Shown: piece by piece, positions 40,505-50,140 of the stretch
How positions within the stretch are numbered: position 1 is the stretch's first letter
How the letters are laid out: each line of letters starts with the position of its first letter
Assembly (NCBI GenBank): GCA_963822295.1
Contig: CAWGHD010000002.1
Span: 310,001-374,000, forward strand
DNA: 64,000 bases
Direction: 5' to 3'
Origin: VRUE01 sp963822295
GTDB taxonomy: Bacteria > Actinomycetota > Thermoleophilia > Solirubrobacterales > 70-9
Notes under the pieces: generated by a model
Seen by the model: only the letters and a program-made list of their open reading frames with translations
Database searches by the model: none
Told to the model about the DNA's origin: nothing
Position numbers and translations under genes: made by a program

Positions 40505-41473
40505 ATGCCGAACGACGAGCTACTCAACCGGCCCTGCGGAGGGCGCTTCGGCAACGTCGTCGAGTCGATCGGCAACACGCCGCTGGTCGAGCTGCCCCGC
40601 CTCTCCCCTAAGCCCGAGGTGCGGGTCTACGCGAAGCTCGAGGGGCACAACCCGACCGGCTCGGTCAAGGACCGCGTCGCCCGCTCGATGATCGAGGCGG
40701 CCGAGGCCGAAGAGCGCGATCGAGCCGGGCCAGACGATCCTCGAGCCGACCTCCGGCAACACCGGCATCTCCCTGGCGATGATCTGCCGCCGCAAGGGCT
40801 ACCCGCTGAAGGTCGTGATGCCCGACAACGTGACCGAGGAGCGCACCGCAGCTGCTGCGCATGTACGGGGCGGAGATCGTCTACTCGGAGGGCGCCAAGG
40901 GCTCCAACGGGGCGGTCGAGGTGGCGCTGGAGATGTCGCAGGACTCGAGCTATCTACATGCCCTACCAGTACGGCAACGAGGCCAACCCGCTCGCCCACT
41001 ACAACGGCACCGCGGTCGAGATCCTCGAAGAGCTCGACAGCGTCGCCGCCTTCGTCGGCGGGCTCGGCACCGGCGGCACGCTGATGGGCAACGGCCGCCG
41101 CCTCAAGGAGGCGAACCCGGAGACGCTGATCGTCGCCGCCGAGCCGATGCAGGGGGAGCTCGTCCAGGGGCTGCGCTCCCTCGACGACGGCTTCATCCCG
41201 CCGATCATCGACATCTCCCTCTTCGACCGCAAGATCATGGTCTCCAACCGCGACGCGATCGTCTGGACCAAGAAGCTGCTCGAGGAGGAGGGGATCTTCG
41301 CCGGCGTCTCCTCAGGGGCGATCGCCGCGATCGCCTCCCGCATCGCCGGTGAGCTCGAGGGCGGCAACGTCGTCTTCCTGATCCCCGACGACGGCTGGAA
41401 GTACCTCTCCTCCGGCGTCTACACCAAGCCGATCGAGGAGATCGAGAACCTGGACTCCACCGTCTGGTGGTAG
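40505..41473 (+). CDS. cysM: Cysteine synthase CysM (CysO-dependent type), frame-disrupted
   Basis: The start, FGNVVESIGNTPLVELPRLSPKPEVRVYAKLEGHNPTGSVKDRVARSMI, carries the PLP lysine (SVKDR). Frame changes occur near 40715, 40849 and 40957, between which ILEPTSGNTGISLAMICRRKGYPLKVVMP and RMYGAEIVYSEGAKGSNGAV are readable; the rest is in phase with the start to 41473, ending IPDDGWKYLSSGVYTKPIEEI. Length about 322 residues. Neighbouring CysO and Mec indicate the M. tuberculosis CysM type, which joins O-phosphoserine and CysO-thiocarboxylate. Three indels in a gene this conserved suggest sequence error. Confidence 0.9.
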   Translation: MPNDELLNRPCGGRFGNVVESIGNTPLVELPRLSPKPEVRVYAKLEGHNPTGSVKDRVARSMIEAAEAEERDRAGPDDPRADLRQHRHLPGDDLPPQGLPAEGRDARQRDRGAHRSCCACTGRRSSTRRAPRAPTGRSRWRWRCRRTRAIYMPYQYGNEANPLAHYNGTAVEILEELDSVAAFVGGLGTGGTLMGNGRRLKEANPETLIVAAEPMQGELVQGLRSLDDGFIPPIIDISLFDRKIMVSNRDAIVWTKKLLEEEGIFAGVSSGAIAAIASRIAGELEGGNVVFLIPDDGWKYLSSGVYTKPIEEIENLDSTVWW

Positions 41474-42825
41474 GCCTGCCGCGCATTGTGGGACGGGGGG
41501 CGGCCGGACTGGCGCTCACTCTCGTCGCGATCCTGGTCTCCGCCGGCGGCGCGGCCGCCTTCCCCGGCCAGCTCGACCACACCTACGGCGAAGGCGGGGC
41601 CGTCAACGTCGGCGGCGACCTCCCCGGGGTCGGGGGCGAAAAGCGGGTCCTGGCGATGGTGCTGGGCCCCGCAGACGAAGCATTCGTCCTGAGCGCGAAT
41701 CAGCGGCTCTGCGAGGCCGGCCGCATCTGCGCCGACCTCCACGTCCTGAGATATCGCTCCGACGGCTCGCTCGACCCGGAGTTCGGCGCCCGTGCCGGCG
41801 TGGTGATGCAGGTGCGGCAGCTTCCCGACCGGCGGCGCGAGTCGCGTATCCACGGCGCGCTCGCGGTCGATCCGGCCGGGCGCGTCATCGTCGCATCCGG
41901 GGACGACCAGACGGTCGAGGTCGCGAGGCTTCACCGCGACGGCTCGCTCGACCTCGGGCTTCGCAGCCCCGGGTACCCCGGGGCCGGGCGGATCACCACC
42001 TTCCTGACCGCCGAAACGACGGTCTCCGTGATCGCGATCAGGCCGAAGGGCGGGTTCGTCGTCGCCGGCAGCGTCCTCACCCGCGCCGGCTCGGACCTGT
42101 TCATGGTCCGCTACCTCGAAGACGGCCGGCTCGACTTCCAGGACTTCGGGACCGGCGGCATCGTCTTCCGGGACCTCGGGGGCAACGAGCTGCCGGGTGG
42201 GCTCGCGATCCAGGGCGGCAGGACCGTGGTCGGGGTCCCCAAGTGCTGCGTGCCGTCGGGGGGCCGGATGCCGGTCGTCCGGTTCTCGCCCTTCGGGCAG
42301 CCGGTCTCCACCTTCTTCGCCAAGCCGCCGCCGGGGCGCGGCGGCGGCAGCAGGGGCATCTCGGCGGTGATCGCAGCGGAGGACGGATCGACGCAGGCGG
42401 TGGGCACGATCGACGAGGGGACGTTTGTCACCAGCCGCAACGCTCGCGGGAGGCTCGACGCCCGCTACGGCACCAGGGGGTTCGCGCTGATTCTCGACTT
42501 CTTCGCCGAAGGCACGCCGGGGGCGGTCCGGGATGGGCGCGGGCGGCTCGTCGTGGCGGGGCGGGTGCCCTTTGAAGACGCTTCAGGCAACTCCACCTCC
42601 GATCTCGCCGTCACGAGGCTCCTGCCGGGCGGGCGGGTCGACCGCGCTTTCACCGGCTTCCTCGGGGTGGGCAGGCAGATCGGGGAACAGGCCAGGAGCC
42701 TCGGCGTCGCCCTCCAGTCCGACGGGCGGATCCTCGTTCTCGGCGAGGGGAGCTACGAGTGCTCCCGCGCAACCTGCCCGGCGCGGGTCTATGAGCTGGT
42801 GCGCTTCACGGGCGGCGGCCGATGA
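41467..42825 (+). CDS. Secreted delta-60 repeat beta-propeller-like protein
   Basis: 452 residues from GTG 41467, inside the cysM 3' end (GTG 41488 is an alternative). A signal peptide, GLALTLVAILVSAGGAAAFPGQ, is followed by delta-60 repeats of the form LDxxFGxxGxV ... AVDPAGRVIVAS ... VARLHRDGSLD. About six repeats can be counted through the C-terminal LQSDGRILVLGEG. Such proteins are extracellular and of unknown function. It is wedged between cysM and mec with overlaps at both ends, an odd position for an exported protein in a cytoplasmic sulfur pathway. Confidence 0.85.
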   Translation: MVGLPRIVGRGAAGLALTLVAILVSAGGAAAFPGQLDHTYGEGGAVNVGGDLPGVGGEKRVLAMVLGPADEAFVLSANQRLCEAGRICADLHVLRYRSDGSLDPEFGARAGVVMQVRQLPDRRRESRIHGALAVDPAGRVIVASGDDQTVEVARLHRDGSLDLGLRSPGYPGAGRITTFLTAETTVSVIAIRPKGGFVVAGSVLTRAGSDLFMVRYLEDGRLDFQDFGTGGIVFRDLGGNELPGGLAIQGGRTVVGVPKCCVPSGGRMPVVRFSPFGQPVSTFFAKPPPGRGGGSRGISAVIAAEDGSTQAVGTIDEGTFVTSRNARGRLDARYGTRGFALILDFFAEGTPGAVRDGRGRLVVAGRVPFEDASGNSTSDLAVTRLLPGGRVDRAFTGFLGVGRQIGEQARSLGVALQSDGRILVLGEGSYECSRATCPARVYELVRFTGGGR

Positions 42826-43220
42826 AGATCTCCCAGGACCTGGTCGACGAGATGGTCGCGCACGCGCGCGAGGACCTGCCCAACGAGTGCTGCGGCCTGG
42901 TCGGCGGGTCCGGCGGGGAGGCGAACGCGGTCATCCGCGTCAAGAACTCCGCGGCGAGCCCGCTGCGCTACGAGATGGACCCGCAGGAGCAGTACAACGC
43001 GCTGAAGGAGATCGAGGACGGGGGCGGCGAGTTGCTGGCGATCTACCACTCCCACACCAAGAGCGCCGCCTATCCGTCGCAGACCGACGTCAACCAGGCC
43101 GTCGCCTGGCCGGACCAGGTCTACCTGATCGTCTCGCTCGCAGACGAGCGGGCGCCGGACGTGAAGGGGTACCTTCTCAAGGACCTGAGGATCGCCGATG
43201 CCGAAATCACCGTCACTTAG
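42822..43220 (+). CDS. mec: JAMM metalloprotease Mec (CysO-cysteine hydrolase)
   Basis: 132 residues, ATG 42822 overlapping the upstream stop. The JAMM/MPN+ motif is complete: E22 in PNECCGLVGG, then H76-S-H78-x7-S86-x2-D89 in IYHSHTKSAAYPSQTD. In M. tuberculosis Mec+ cleaves cysteine from the CysO-Cys adduct made by CysM. Because the CysO here carries an extra Leu after Gly-Gly, this enzyme could also trim the precursor, as related JAMM proteins do for QbsE. Overlaps with its neighbours indicate a cysM operon. Confidence 0.94.
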   Translation: MKISQDLVDEMVAHAREDLPNECCGLVGGSGGEANAVIRVKNSAASPLRYEMDPQEQYNALKEIEDGGGELLAIYHSHTKSAAYPSQTDVNQAVAWPDQVYLIVSLADERAPDVKGYLLKDLRIADAEITVT

Positions 43221-43524
43221 GGAAAGCAAGGAATCGATCGCCCGCGGCGGCGACGGGAGCACGCCCCCCGCGCCGGACGAGGGTGGCGGCGGCGGCGGTG
43301 GCGGTGGCGAGGGGCTGGTCAAGGTCGGCTACGGCCAGAACCAGGCGGAGGCGGAGATGATCCAGGGGCTGCTCTCCGAGCACGGGATCCGCAGCCTGCT
43401 CAAACGCGCGCCCGGGTTCGACGTGCCCGACTTCTTCGCCGCCGGCCCGCACCAGGTCTTCGTGCTCGAGTCGGCCGCCGCGGACGCGCGCCGAGTGCTC
43501 GAGGGGATCCCCGGCGCCGGCTAG
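43198..43524 (+). CDS. DUF2007-like putative signal-transducing protein
   Basis: 108 residues. The C-terminal domain (about 40-105) reads LVKVGYGQNQAEAEMIQGLLSEHGIRSLLKR ... HQVFVLESAAADARRVLEGI, the DUF2007 pattern of a short beta-alpha-beta module. The first 38 residues are low complexity, including nine consecutive glycines. The start overlaps the mec 3' end by 23 bp. Function unknown. Confidence 0.72.
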   Translation: MPKSPSLRESKESIARGGDGSTPPAPDEGGGGGGGGGEGLVKVGYGQNQAEAEMIQGLLSEHGIRSLLKRAPGFDVPDFFAAGPHQVFVLESAAADARRVLEGIPGAG

Positions 43525-44275
43525 CCCGCTCCGGGCCGGGCGATCGCCCGCAGGTGGTCGCGCCAGGCCGCCTCGATATCGCCGATCCGCGCTTCGAAGG
43601 CGTCTTCCAGCGTCGCGCTCGTGCCGCCGGGCAGCAGCCGCAGCGCCAACCGCTCGCAGTGGTCGGGGCCGCGCTCGTCCTCGAGCAGGTCGAAGATCGT
43701 GCCGCCGAGGATCACCGCGTCGCGCCGCGAGGGCGGGAAGGAGGGGCGGGCGCTCTCGCGCAGGCGCCGGATCACGGCCGCCCGGTAGAGGCCGACCTGG
43801 CGGGCGAAGTACTGGGCGCCGCCTTCGACCAGCCAGGCCCATCCCAGGTAGCGGGCGAAGCGGCGCGGGGTCCAGGAGGGGGGAGGGCCGGGTTGTTGGC
43901 CGCGATCACGAGCTGCGCGTAGAGCCGCTCGGCGGTGCCGCGCAGCGCCTCCAGCGAGTCCTCGCCGGCGGCGCGGCGCTCCATGTGGGGGTCGTTGAGG
44001 ACGTGCAGCTCGGTCGCCATCGCCCAGCCCGCGAGGTAGCGGCGGCCCGCCGGGGCGGCCGACCAGCGCGCCGCCGGCAGGAAGGGGTGCGCCATCGTCA
44101 GCAGCGCCGGGTGGGTGTGGACGACAACGGTGACGTCGCCGGGGACCTCCTCGAAGCGGTCTTCGAGCCGCAGCCGCAGGTTCTCCATACGGTCCAGCGT
44201 GCGCTCCGCGTAGGAGGCGTCGTCGCTGTCGTGGCGCGCGGTAAAGCTCAGCGATTCTGTCTCAATCCACGGCAT
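43521..44275 (-). CDS. Metallopeptidase-like protein lacking the zinc motif (one frame break)
   Basis: From ATG 44275: WIETESLSFTARHDSDDASYAERTLDRMENLRLRLEDRF, VTVVVHTHPALLTMAHP and a central helix LYAQLVIAANNPALPPP; after a frame change near 43880, RYLGWAWLVEGGAQYFARQVGLYRAAV and a helical C-terminus to 43521. The layout resembles peptidase-MA-like gluzincins, where a HExxH helix is followed by WLxEGxAxYF. Here the HExxH position reads QLVIA, so catalysis is unlikely. About 250 residues. Convergent overlap of 4 bp with the DUF2007 gene. Confidence 0.6.
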
Positions 44276-44287
44276 TCGCCGACCCTA

Positions 44288-44388
44288 CTAAGGGCGTCTG
44301 ACCAAGCAGTTCAAGGACGCAGGGAGCGAAACGTGCACCGCACGTGAGCGACCGAGGACGCCGAAATGCGCGGGTCAGAGGCCCTTAG
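44288..44388. repeat. 101-bp element with 16-bp terminal inverted repeats
   Basis: CTAAGGGCGTCTGACC (44288-44303) faces GGTCAGAGGCCCTTAG (44373-44388), pairing at 15 of 16 positions. Inside are a perfect ACGTGC-ACC-GCACGT hairpin (44331-44345) and direct repeats of GAGCGA and GGACGC. The right arm includes the last codons and stop of the DUF1802 gene. It could be a MITE-like insertion, a bidirectional terminator or a structured RNA. Confidence 0.6.
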
Positions 44389-45013
44389 ACGAGGGCCGGC
44401 TCGGCGGGGCGCAAACTTCGCGGATCTCGGCGCGGGCGCGGTCGAACTCCTCGTCGGCCATCACCGGCGTGCCCTCGAAGGGCAGGTCGCGGTCGATTTC
44501 GACCCAGGAGCGGCAGCCGTGGTACTCGTCGCGGACCTTGACCGTGACCGGCCGCGGGATGCGATGGACCCGGAGCAGCAGGATGTGGAGCGGGTGGCGG
44601 CGCTTCCAGTTGAGCCGCTTCTCGGCGTAGTCGGGGGTCCAGATGTAGAAGGGGGAGAGGGCGTCGACGGCGCGCGGGTCGTTGACCGTGATGTGGTCGG
44701 TGACTTCGGCCCAAGCGCGCAGGCGGACCCGGTCGGGCTGGTTGATCCCGCCGTCCTGGATCAGCGCCCGCGGCGGTGGCTCCTCGTCGGGCCAGACACC
44801 CTCCTCGAGCGCGCGACGCAGCTCCGGATGATGGGACTCGCGAACCAGGTTGTTCTGCTGGTGGTCGAAGGTGGGGTAGAGGAAGAAGCGCTCGTGCTCG
44901 ACCTCGAAGTGCTTGTTCTCCTCGCGGATCCCGCCCTTGCGCAGGGTCAGGAGCTGCTCGCCCTCGGCGAGCGCACGCACTGTTACGGCCCATTCCTTGA
45001 ATGCGATCGGCAT
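44375..45013 (-). CDS. DUF1802 family protein
   Basis: 212 residues, ATG 45013. The opening AFKEWAVTVRALAEGEQLLTLRKGGIREENKHFEVEHERFFLYPTFDHQQ is the diagnostic DUF1802 block. Later blocks include PFYIWTPDYAEKRLNWKRRHPLHILLLRVHRI. Function unknown. The 3' end (SSKGL, stop) lies in the right arm of the 101-bp inverted-repeat element, so that element may have replaced the original C-terminus. Confidence 0.88.
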   Translation of the reverse strand: MPIAFKEWAVTVRALAEGEQLLTLRKGGIREENKHFEVEHERFFLYPTFDHQQNNLVRESHHPELRRALEEGVWPDEEPPPRALIQDGGINQPDRVRLRAWAEVTDHITVNDPRAVDALSPFYIWTPDYAEKRLNWKRRHPLHILLLRVHRIPRPVTVKVRDEYHGCRSWVEIDRDLPFEGTPVMADEEFDRARAEIREVCAPPSRPSSKGL

Positions 45014-45149
45014 TTAGTTACCTGAGTAGGTGGTTGACTCTGAATCGACTGGGGGAGGGCGCTGCCCTCAACCTTTGTGGCGGGGAGGGAACCCTGCCGC
45101 GAATCCGGCATTTTAGAGCAGCGAGGCTAAATAGCCAAGTAATTACTTC

Positions 45150-46669
45150 TTAAGACTTCTTAAGCATTCCGCCGCCGCCAGGCGTCTCGACCCTCAGAAC
45201 GTCCCCCTGGCGCATCTCTCCCTCGACCTTTCCGCCCAGCGGCTCGCCGTTCAGCAGGTTGCGGCCGGGGGCCCCGTCCCCGCCCCCGTCGCGGCCCCGG
45301 GGAGGGTGCCGGCGGCGCTCTGTGAGCAGGCGTGAAGCGCATCGGCGCCAGGGCTTCGATCTCGCGGACGAGCCCGTCGCCGCCCCTCCGCTCGCCCTCG
45401 CCGCCGCTGCCGCGGCGGATCGCCAGCTCCCGCACGCGCAGGGGGAACTCCGCCTCGAGCGCCTCGACCGGCGTGTTGAGCGTGTTCGACATCGCGACGT
45501 GGATCGCGCTCGGGCCGTCGGCGTCCGGGCATGCTCCCTGGCCGCCGCCGAGCGTCTCGTAGTAGGTGAAGCCCTCGCCGGCGAGCGTCAGGTTGTTCAT
45601 CGTGCCCTGCCCCTGGGCGGGCACCGGCCGGGCGCCGGTCAGCGCCGCGATCACCAGGTCGGCGACCCGGCTCGAGGTCTCCGATGTTGCCGGCGACGAC
45701 CGCCGCGGGGGCGCGGGCGTTGAGCAGGCACCCCTCGGGGGCGCTCACCTCGATCGGCCGGAAGGCGCCGGCCGAGGGCGGGGCGTCCGGGTCCGTCATC
45801 GCCCTCACCGCGAAGAAGGCGGCCGACTTCGTCACCGAGAGCGGGCAGTTGAGGTTGCCGTCGACCTGCGGGTCGGTGCCCTCGAAGTCGAGGCTGAGCC
45901 GGTCCCCCGCTATCGTCGCCGCGACCCGCAGGGTGATGTCGCGCGGCTCGCCGGCGGCGTCGTCCTCGAGCACGTCCTCGGCCTCGTAGGTCCCGTCCGG
46001 AAGATCGGAGAGCGCCGCTCGGGTGCGCCGCTCCGCGTAGGCGAGGATCTCGTCCATCCCCTCGCGCAGCAGCGCCAGCCCGTGGCGGCCGGCGAGCTCG
46101 GTCAGCCGCTCGGCTCCGATCCGGTTGGCGGCGCGCTGGGCGCGGAGGTCGGCGAGCCGCTGCTGGGGAAACCGCATCCGCGCCGCGATCTCCCGCAGCT
46201 CGTGCATCCCGGCGAGGGTCGGCGGGATCACCTCCCCCTCTTCGTCGAGCGTCCGCGAGCAGGCCGGCATGCTGCCGGGCGTCGGGCCGCCGACGTCGGC
46301 GTGGTGGGCGCGGCAGGCGGCGAAGCCGGTCAGGGCTCCCCATATGAAGACCGGCGCGATCAACGTGATGTCCGGCAGGTGGGTGCCGCCGCGGTAGGGG
46401 TCGTTGAGGATCCAGCTCTCGCCCGGCCGCTGCTCCTCGCCGAGGATCGCCGCCACCGCGTCCGGCATCGAGCCGAGGTGCACCGGGATGTGCTCGGCCT
46501 GCATGACGAGCTCCCCGCGGGCGTCGAAGAGGGCCGTCGAGCAGTCGTGGCGCTCCTTGATGTTCGCCGAGTAGGCGGAGCGGATCAGCGCCGCGCCCAT
46601 CTCCTCGCAGGCGGCGCGCAGGCCCCCGGTCAGGACCTGGAGCGTGATCGGGTCGACGCCGTCAGCCAT
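45150..46669 (-). CDS. hyuB: Hydantoinase B / oxoprolinase subunit, frame-disrupted
   Basis: About 505 residues. From ATG 46669 the frame is clean to about 45683: DPITLQVLTGGLRAACEEMGAALIRSAYSANIKERHDCSTALFDARGELV, GSMPDAV, ILNDPYRGGTHLPDITLIAPVF and RAHHADVGG, all family blocks. After a shift it reads RVADLVIAALTGARPVPAQGQGTMNNLTLAGEG ... RRGSGGEGERRGGDGLVREIEAL, and after another near 45320 it ends GDVLRVETPGGGGMLKKS. With HyuA it forms the ATP-dependent hydantoin/5-oxoproline-type hydrolase; the substrate is not evident. It overlaps hyuA by 8 nt. Confidence 0.88.
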
Positions 46670-48669
46670 CCCCGGCCCCCGTCCTCGCCTGCTCGTCGAG
46701 CTCGGCGACGATCGTGCCGGCCCCGTCGACCTCGGTGGTCCAGCCGGGCGGGACGACGAAGGTCGCCTCGGGCAGCTCGTAGACGACCGGCCCGGCCGCC
46801 TCGGTGCCGGCCGGGGGCTCGCCGCGCAGGATCGGGGTCTCGACCCACTCGCCGCCGAACCGCACCCGGCGCGAGGTCTCGGTCAGCTCGGAGCGGTCCG
46901 GGGCGGCGGGCCTCGGCCGGGGCCCGGGGAGACCATCCCCAGGCGGATGTCGACGAGGACGACCGCGCCCTCGCTGTCGCGATGGCCGTAGAGCTCCTCG
47001 TGGGCGCGCTCGAAGCGCTCGACCAGGTCGGCCGGGTCGGGCTCGGGCGGCCCCGGCACCGGCAGCTCGAAGGCCTGGCCCGCGTAGCGCATCTCGTAGG
47101 CCAGCTCCGGCTCCGCGCCCTCCAGCTCGGCGCCGGTCGCGGCGATCAGGTCGCGCGACCTCCGCCGCGATCCGCTCGGCGCTGAGCTCGCCGCCCTCGA
47201 GCATCACGGTGCGGGAGGTGTCGCGGCGGCGATCCGAGGCGCAGAGCCCGAGGGCGGAGAGGACGCCGCCGGCCCGCGGGCAGAGGATGCGCTCGATGCC
47301 GAGCTCGGCGGCGATCGCCGCCGCGTGCATCGGCCCGGCGCCGCCGAAGGGAAGCAGCGCGTAGCGGCGGGGGTCGACGCCGCGCTCGACGGTGACGACC
47401 CGCAGGGCGCGGACCATCTCCTGGTCGGCGATGCGGACGATCCCCTCCGCGGTCTCCAGCTCGCCCAGGCCGAGCGAGTCGGCGAGGGCGCGGACCGCCT
47501 CGGAGGCCGCATCGGCGTCGAGCTCGACGCCGCCCGCCAGCCGCGAGTCCGCGGCCAGGTTGCCGAGCAGGAGGTTGGCGTCGGTGACGGTCGGCTCGCG
47601 CCCGCCGCGGCCGTAGCAGGAGGGCCCCGGGTCGGCCCCGGCCGAGCGCGGGCCGACCCGCAGCGCCCCCCCGCGGTCGCGCCAGCCGATCGAGCCGCCG
47701 CCGGCGCCGACGGTGTGGACGTCGACCATCGGCAGCTGGATCGTGCGCCCCTCGACCCGGCGCGAGTCGGTCCGCCTCACCGCGCCGTCGTCGACCACGC
47801 AGACGTCGCAGGAGGTGCCGCCCATGTCGAAGCCGATCGCGTTGCCGTCGCCGCTGGCACGGGCGAGGAGGCCGGCGCCGACCGCCCCTCCGGCGGGGCC
47901 GGAGAGGACGCTCCAGGCTCCCGCGCGCGCGGCCTCGGCGGCCGTCGCGACGCCCCCGGAGGACTGCATCACCAGCGGCGCCGGCAGGCCGGAGGCCGAG
48001 GAAGCCTCGCCGAGCCGGTCGAGGTAGCGGCCGAGCAGAGGTGCAGAGGTAGGCGTCGATCGCGGTCGTCGAGCAGCGCTCGTACTCGCGGAAGCGGGGC
48101 AGGACCTCGTGCGAGGCGGAGACGTGGACGCCCGGCAGCTCGCGCGCAGGTGCTCGGCGAGGCGGCGCTCGTGGCTCGGGTCGAGGTAGGAGAAGAGCAG
48201 GCAGATCGCCACCGACTCGGCGCCGCTCTCGCGCAGCAGGGCGGCCAGCCTCTCCGGCTCGCCCTCGCCGAGCGGCTCGAGGACGCCGCCGGGGCCGATC
48301 CGCTCGGCGGCCTCGAAGCGCAGCTCGCGCTCGACCAGCGGGGCCGGCTTCGGCGCGCACAGCCGGTAGAGGTCGGGACGGTCCTGGCGGGCGATCTCGA
48401 GGAGGTCGGCGAAGCCGCGGGTGGCGATCAGCGCGGTGCGGGCGCCCCGTTCCTCGAGCAGCGCGTTGGTCCCGACCGTCATCCCGTGGGCGAAGGCCTC
48501 GACGGCGCCGGCATCGGCCCCGGCGCGGCGCAGGACCTCCTCGACGGCGCCGATCACGCCGACCGACTCGTCCTCGCCCGTCGTCGGCAGCTTCGCGGTG
48601 TGGATGCTCTCGCCGTCGAGCGAGGACGGCGTCGGTGAAGGTCCCGCCCACGTCTACTCCCAGGAGCAT
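46662..48669 (-). CDS. hyuA: Hydantoinase A / oxoprolinase subunit, frame-disrupted
   Basis: About 665 residues. It begins MLLGVDVGGTFTDAV (ATP-binding opening of the family). Frame changes are needed near 48622, 48150, 48035, 47155 and 46925. Long in-frame parts include EAFAHGMTVGTNALLEERGARTALIATRGFADLLEIARQDRPDLY, NAIGFDMGGTSCDVCVVDDG and ALRVVTVERGVDPRRYALLPFGGAGPMHA, all conserved. HyuA binds ATP and partners with HyuB. It lies 22 bp after nadB in the same direction. Five indels make it the most damaged gene in the window. Confidence 0.86.
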
Positions 48670-48691
48670 GGGGCGACGCTATCGCCGCGGC

Positions 48692-50140
48692 TCAGGCCCA
48701 GGCCTCGCGCCGGGTCTCGCCGTCCGGCCCGAGGACGATGTGGACGCCGTCGAGGTCGGGGTCGAGGCCGGGAAAGTCGGAGCGCAGGTGGCCGCCGCGG
48801 GACTCGCGGCGCTCGAGCGCGCAGGCGGCGATCGCCGCGGCGAGCGGATACGGGTCTTCGGTCAGCTCGGCGAGGCGCTCGGCGTCGCGGACCGGCCCGG
48901 CGAGGCGCCAGACGGCGTCGCGGGTCTCCTCGGTGGGCGGCTCGAAGCGCCCTCCCGGCGGGTCGGGGCGGGCCGCCGCCGCCACCTCCTCGAGGGCGGC
49001 GTCGGCGGCCCTGCGGCCGAAGACGAAGCACTCGCTGAGCGAGTTCGACGCGAGCCGGTTGCCGCCGTGCAGGCCGGTGCAGGAGCACTCGCCGACGGCG
49101 AAGAGGCCGGGCAGCGAGGAGCGGCCGTCGAGGTCGACGAGGACCCCGCCCATCGTGTAGTGGGCGGCGGGGGCGACCGGGACCGGCTCGGCGCCGGGGT
49201 CGAGCCCGGCCTCGGCCAGCGAGGAGAAGACGTTCGGGAAGCGGGCCGGGTCGATCTCCCGCAGGTCGAGCCTGACGTCGGCGCTGCCGTCGGCCTCGAT
49301 CCGGGCGAGGATCGCCGCCGTGACGGCGTCGCGGGGCGCCAGCTCGTCGGTGAAGCGACGCGCCGGAGGCGTCGAGCAGCGTCGCCCCCTCGCCCCGCAC
49401 CGCCTCGGTGATCAGACTGGCCGTCGATGCGGGGTCCCCGGCAGGGCCAGGGCGGTGGGGTGGAACTGGCAGAACTCGAGGTCGGCGAGGTCGGCGCCGG
49501 CGGCGGCGGCGAGCACCGGCCCGGCTCCGATCGCGCCCCAGGGGTTGGTCGTGCGGCGCCAGAGCGCGGCGGCGCCGCCGGTCGCCAGGACGGTCGCGCG
49601 GGCCCCGATCGCGCCGGAGTCGGTGAGCAGGCCGTGGCAGCGCTCGCCGTCGCTCCAGAGCGCCGTCGCCGAGGTCTTCTCCCGGACCTCGACCCGCTCC
49701 TCGGCGTCGACCATCGCGGCCAGCTTCGAGGTGATCTCGTGGCCGGTCTGGCTGCCGCCCGCGTGGACGATCCGGCGGCTCGAGTGCCCTCCCTCGAGCC
49801 CCAGCGCCAGCCGCCCCTCGTGGTCGAGGTCGAAGACGACCCCGCGCGACTGCAGCTCGCGGACCGCGTCCGGCGCCTCCTCGACCAGGGCCCGGACCGC
49901 CGAGGGCCGGCAGAGGCCCCGGCCGGCGGCGATCGTGTCGGCGGCGTGGCGCTCGGGCGAGTCGCCGGGCTCCAGAGCGGCCGCCAGGCCTCCCTGCGCC
50001 CAGTAGCTGGCGCTCTGCGAGAGCGGCGTGCGCGAGACCAGGCAGACCCGGCCGCCCTGCTCGGCGGCCCGCAACGCAGTCCACAGCCCGGCGGCGCCGC
50101 CGCCGACGACGGCGACGTCGAACTCGGACGCTGCGGCTAT
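48692..50140 (-). CDS. nadB: L-aspartate oxidase, frame-disrupted, start uncertain
   Basis: NadB oxidises L-aspartate to iminoaspartate, the first step of de novo NAD synthesis. FAD-binding EFDVAVVGGGAAGLWTALRAAEQGG is at the N-terminus, with SQSASYWAQGGLAAALEPGDS, AGGSQTGHEI, VLATGGAAALWRRTTNPWGAIGAG and FCQFHPTALALPG following. Frame changes near 49430 and 49365 precede HYTMGGVLVDLDGRSSLPGLFAVGECSCTGLHGGNRLASNSLSECFVFGRRAA. No ATG/GTG/TTG precedes the FAD motif in frame except through the upstream coiled-coil gene. No nadA or nadC is nearby. Confidence 0.9.

Noticed and set aside
40505..41473. Programmed ribosomal frameshifting in cysM and other genes
   Set aside because: No slippery heptamers with downstream structure were evident, and several shifts per gene in unrelated genes fit sequence error better.
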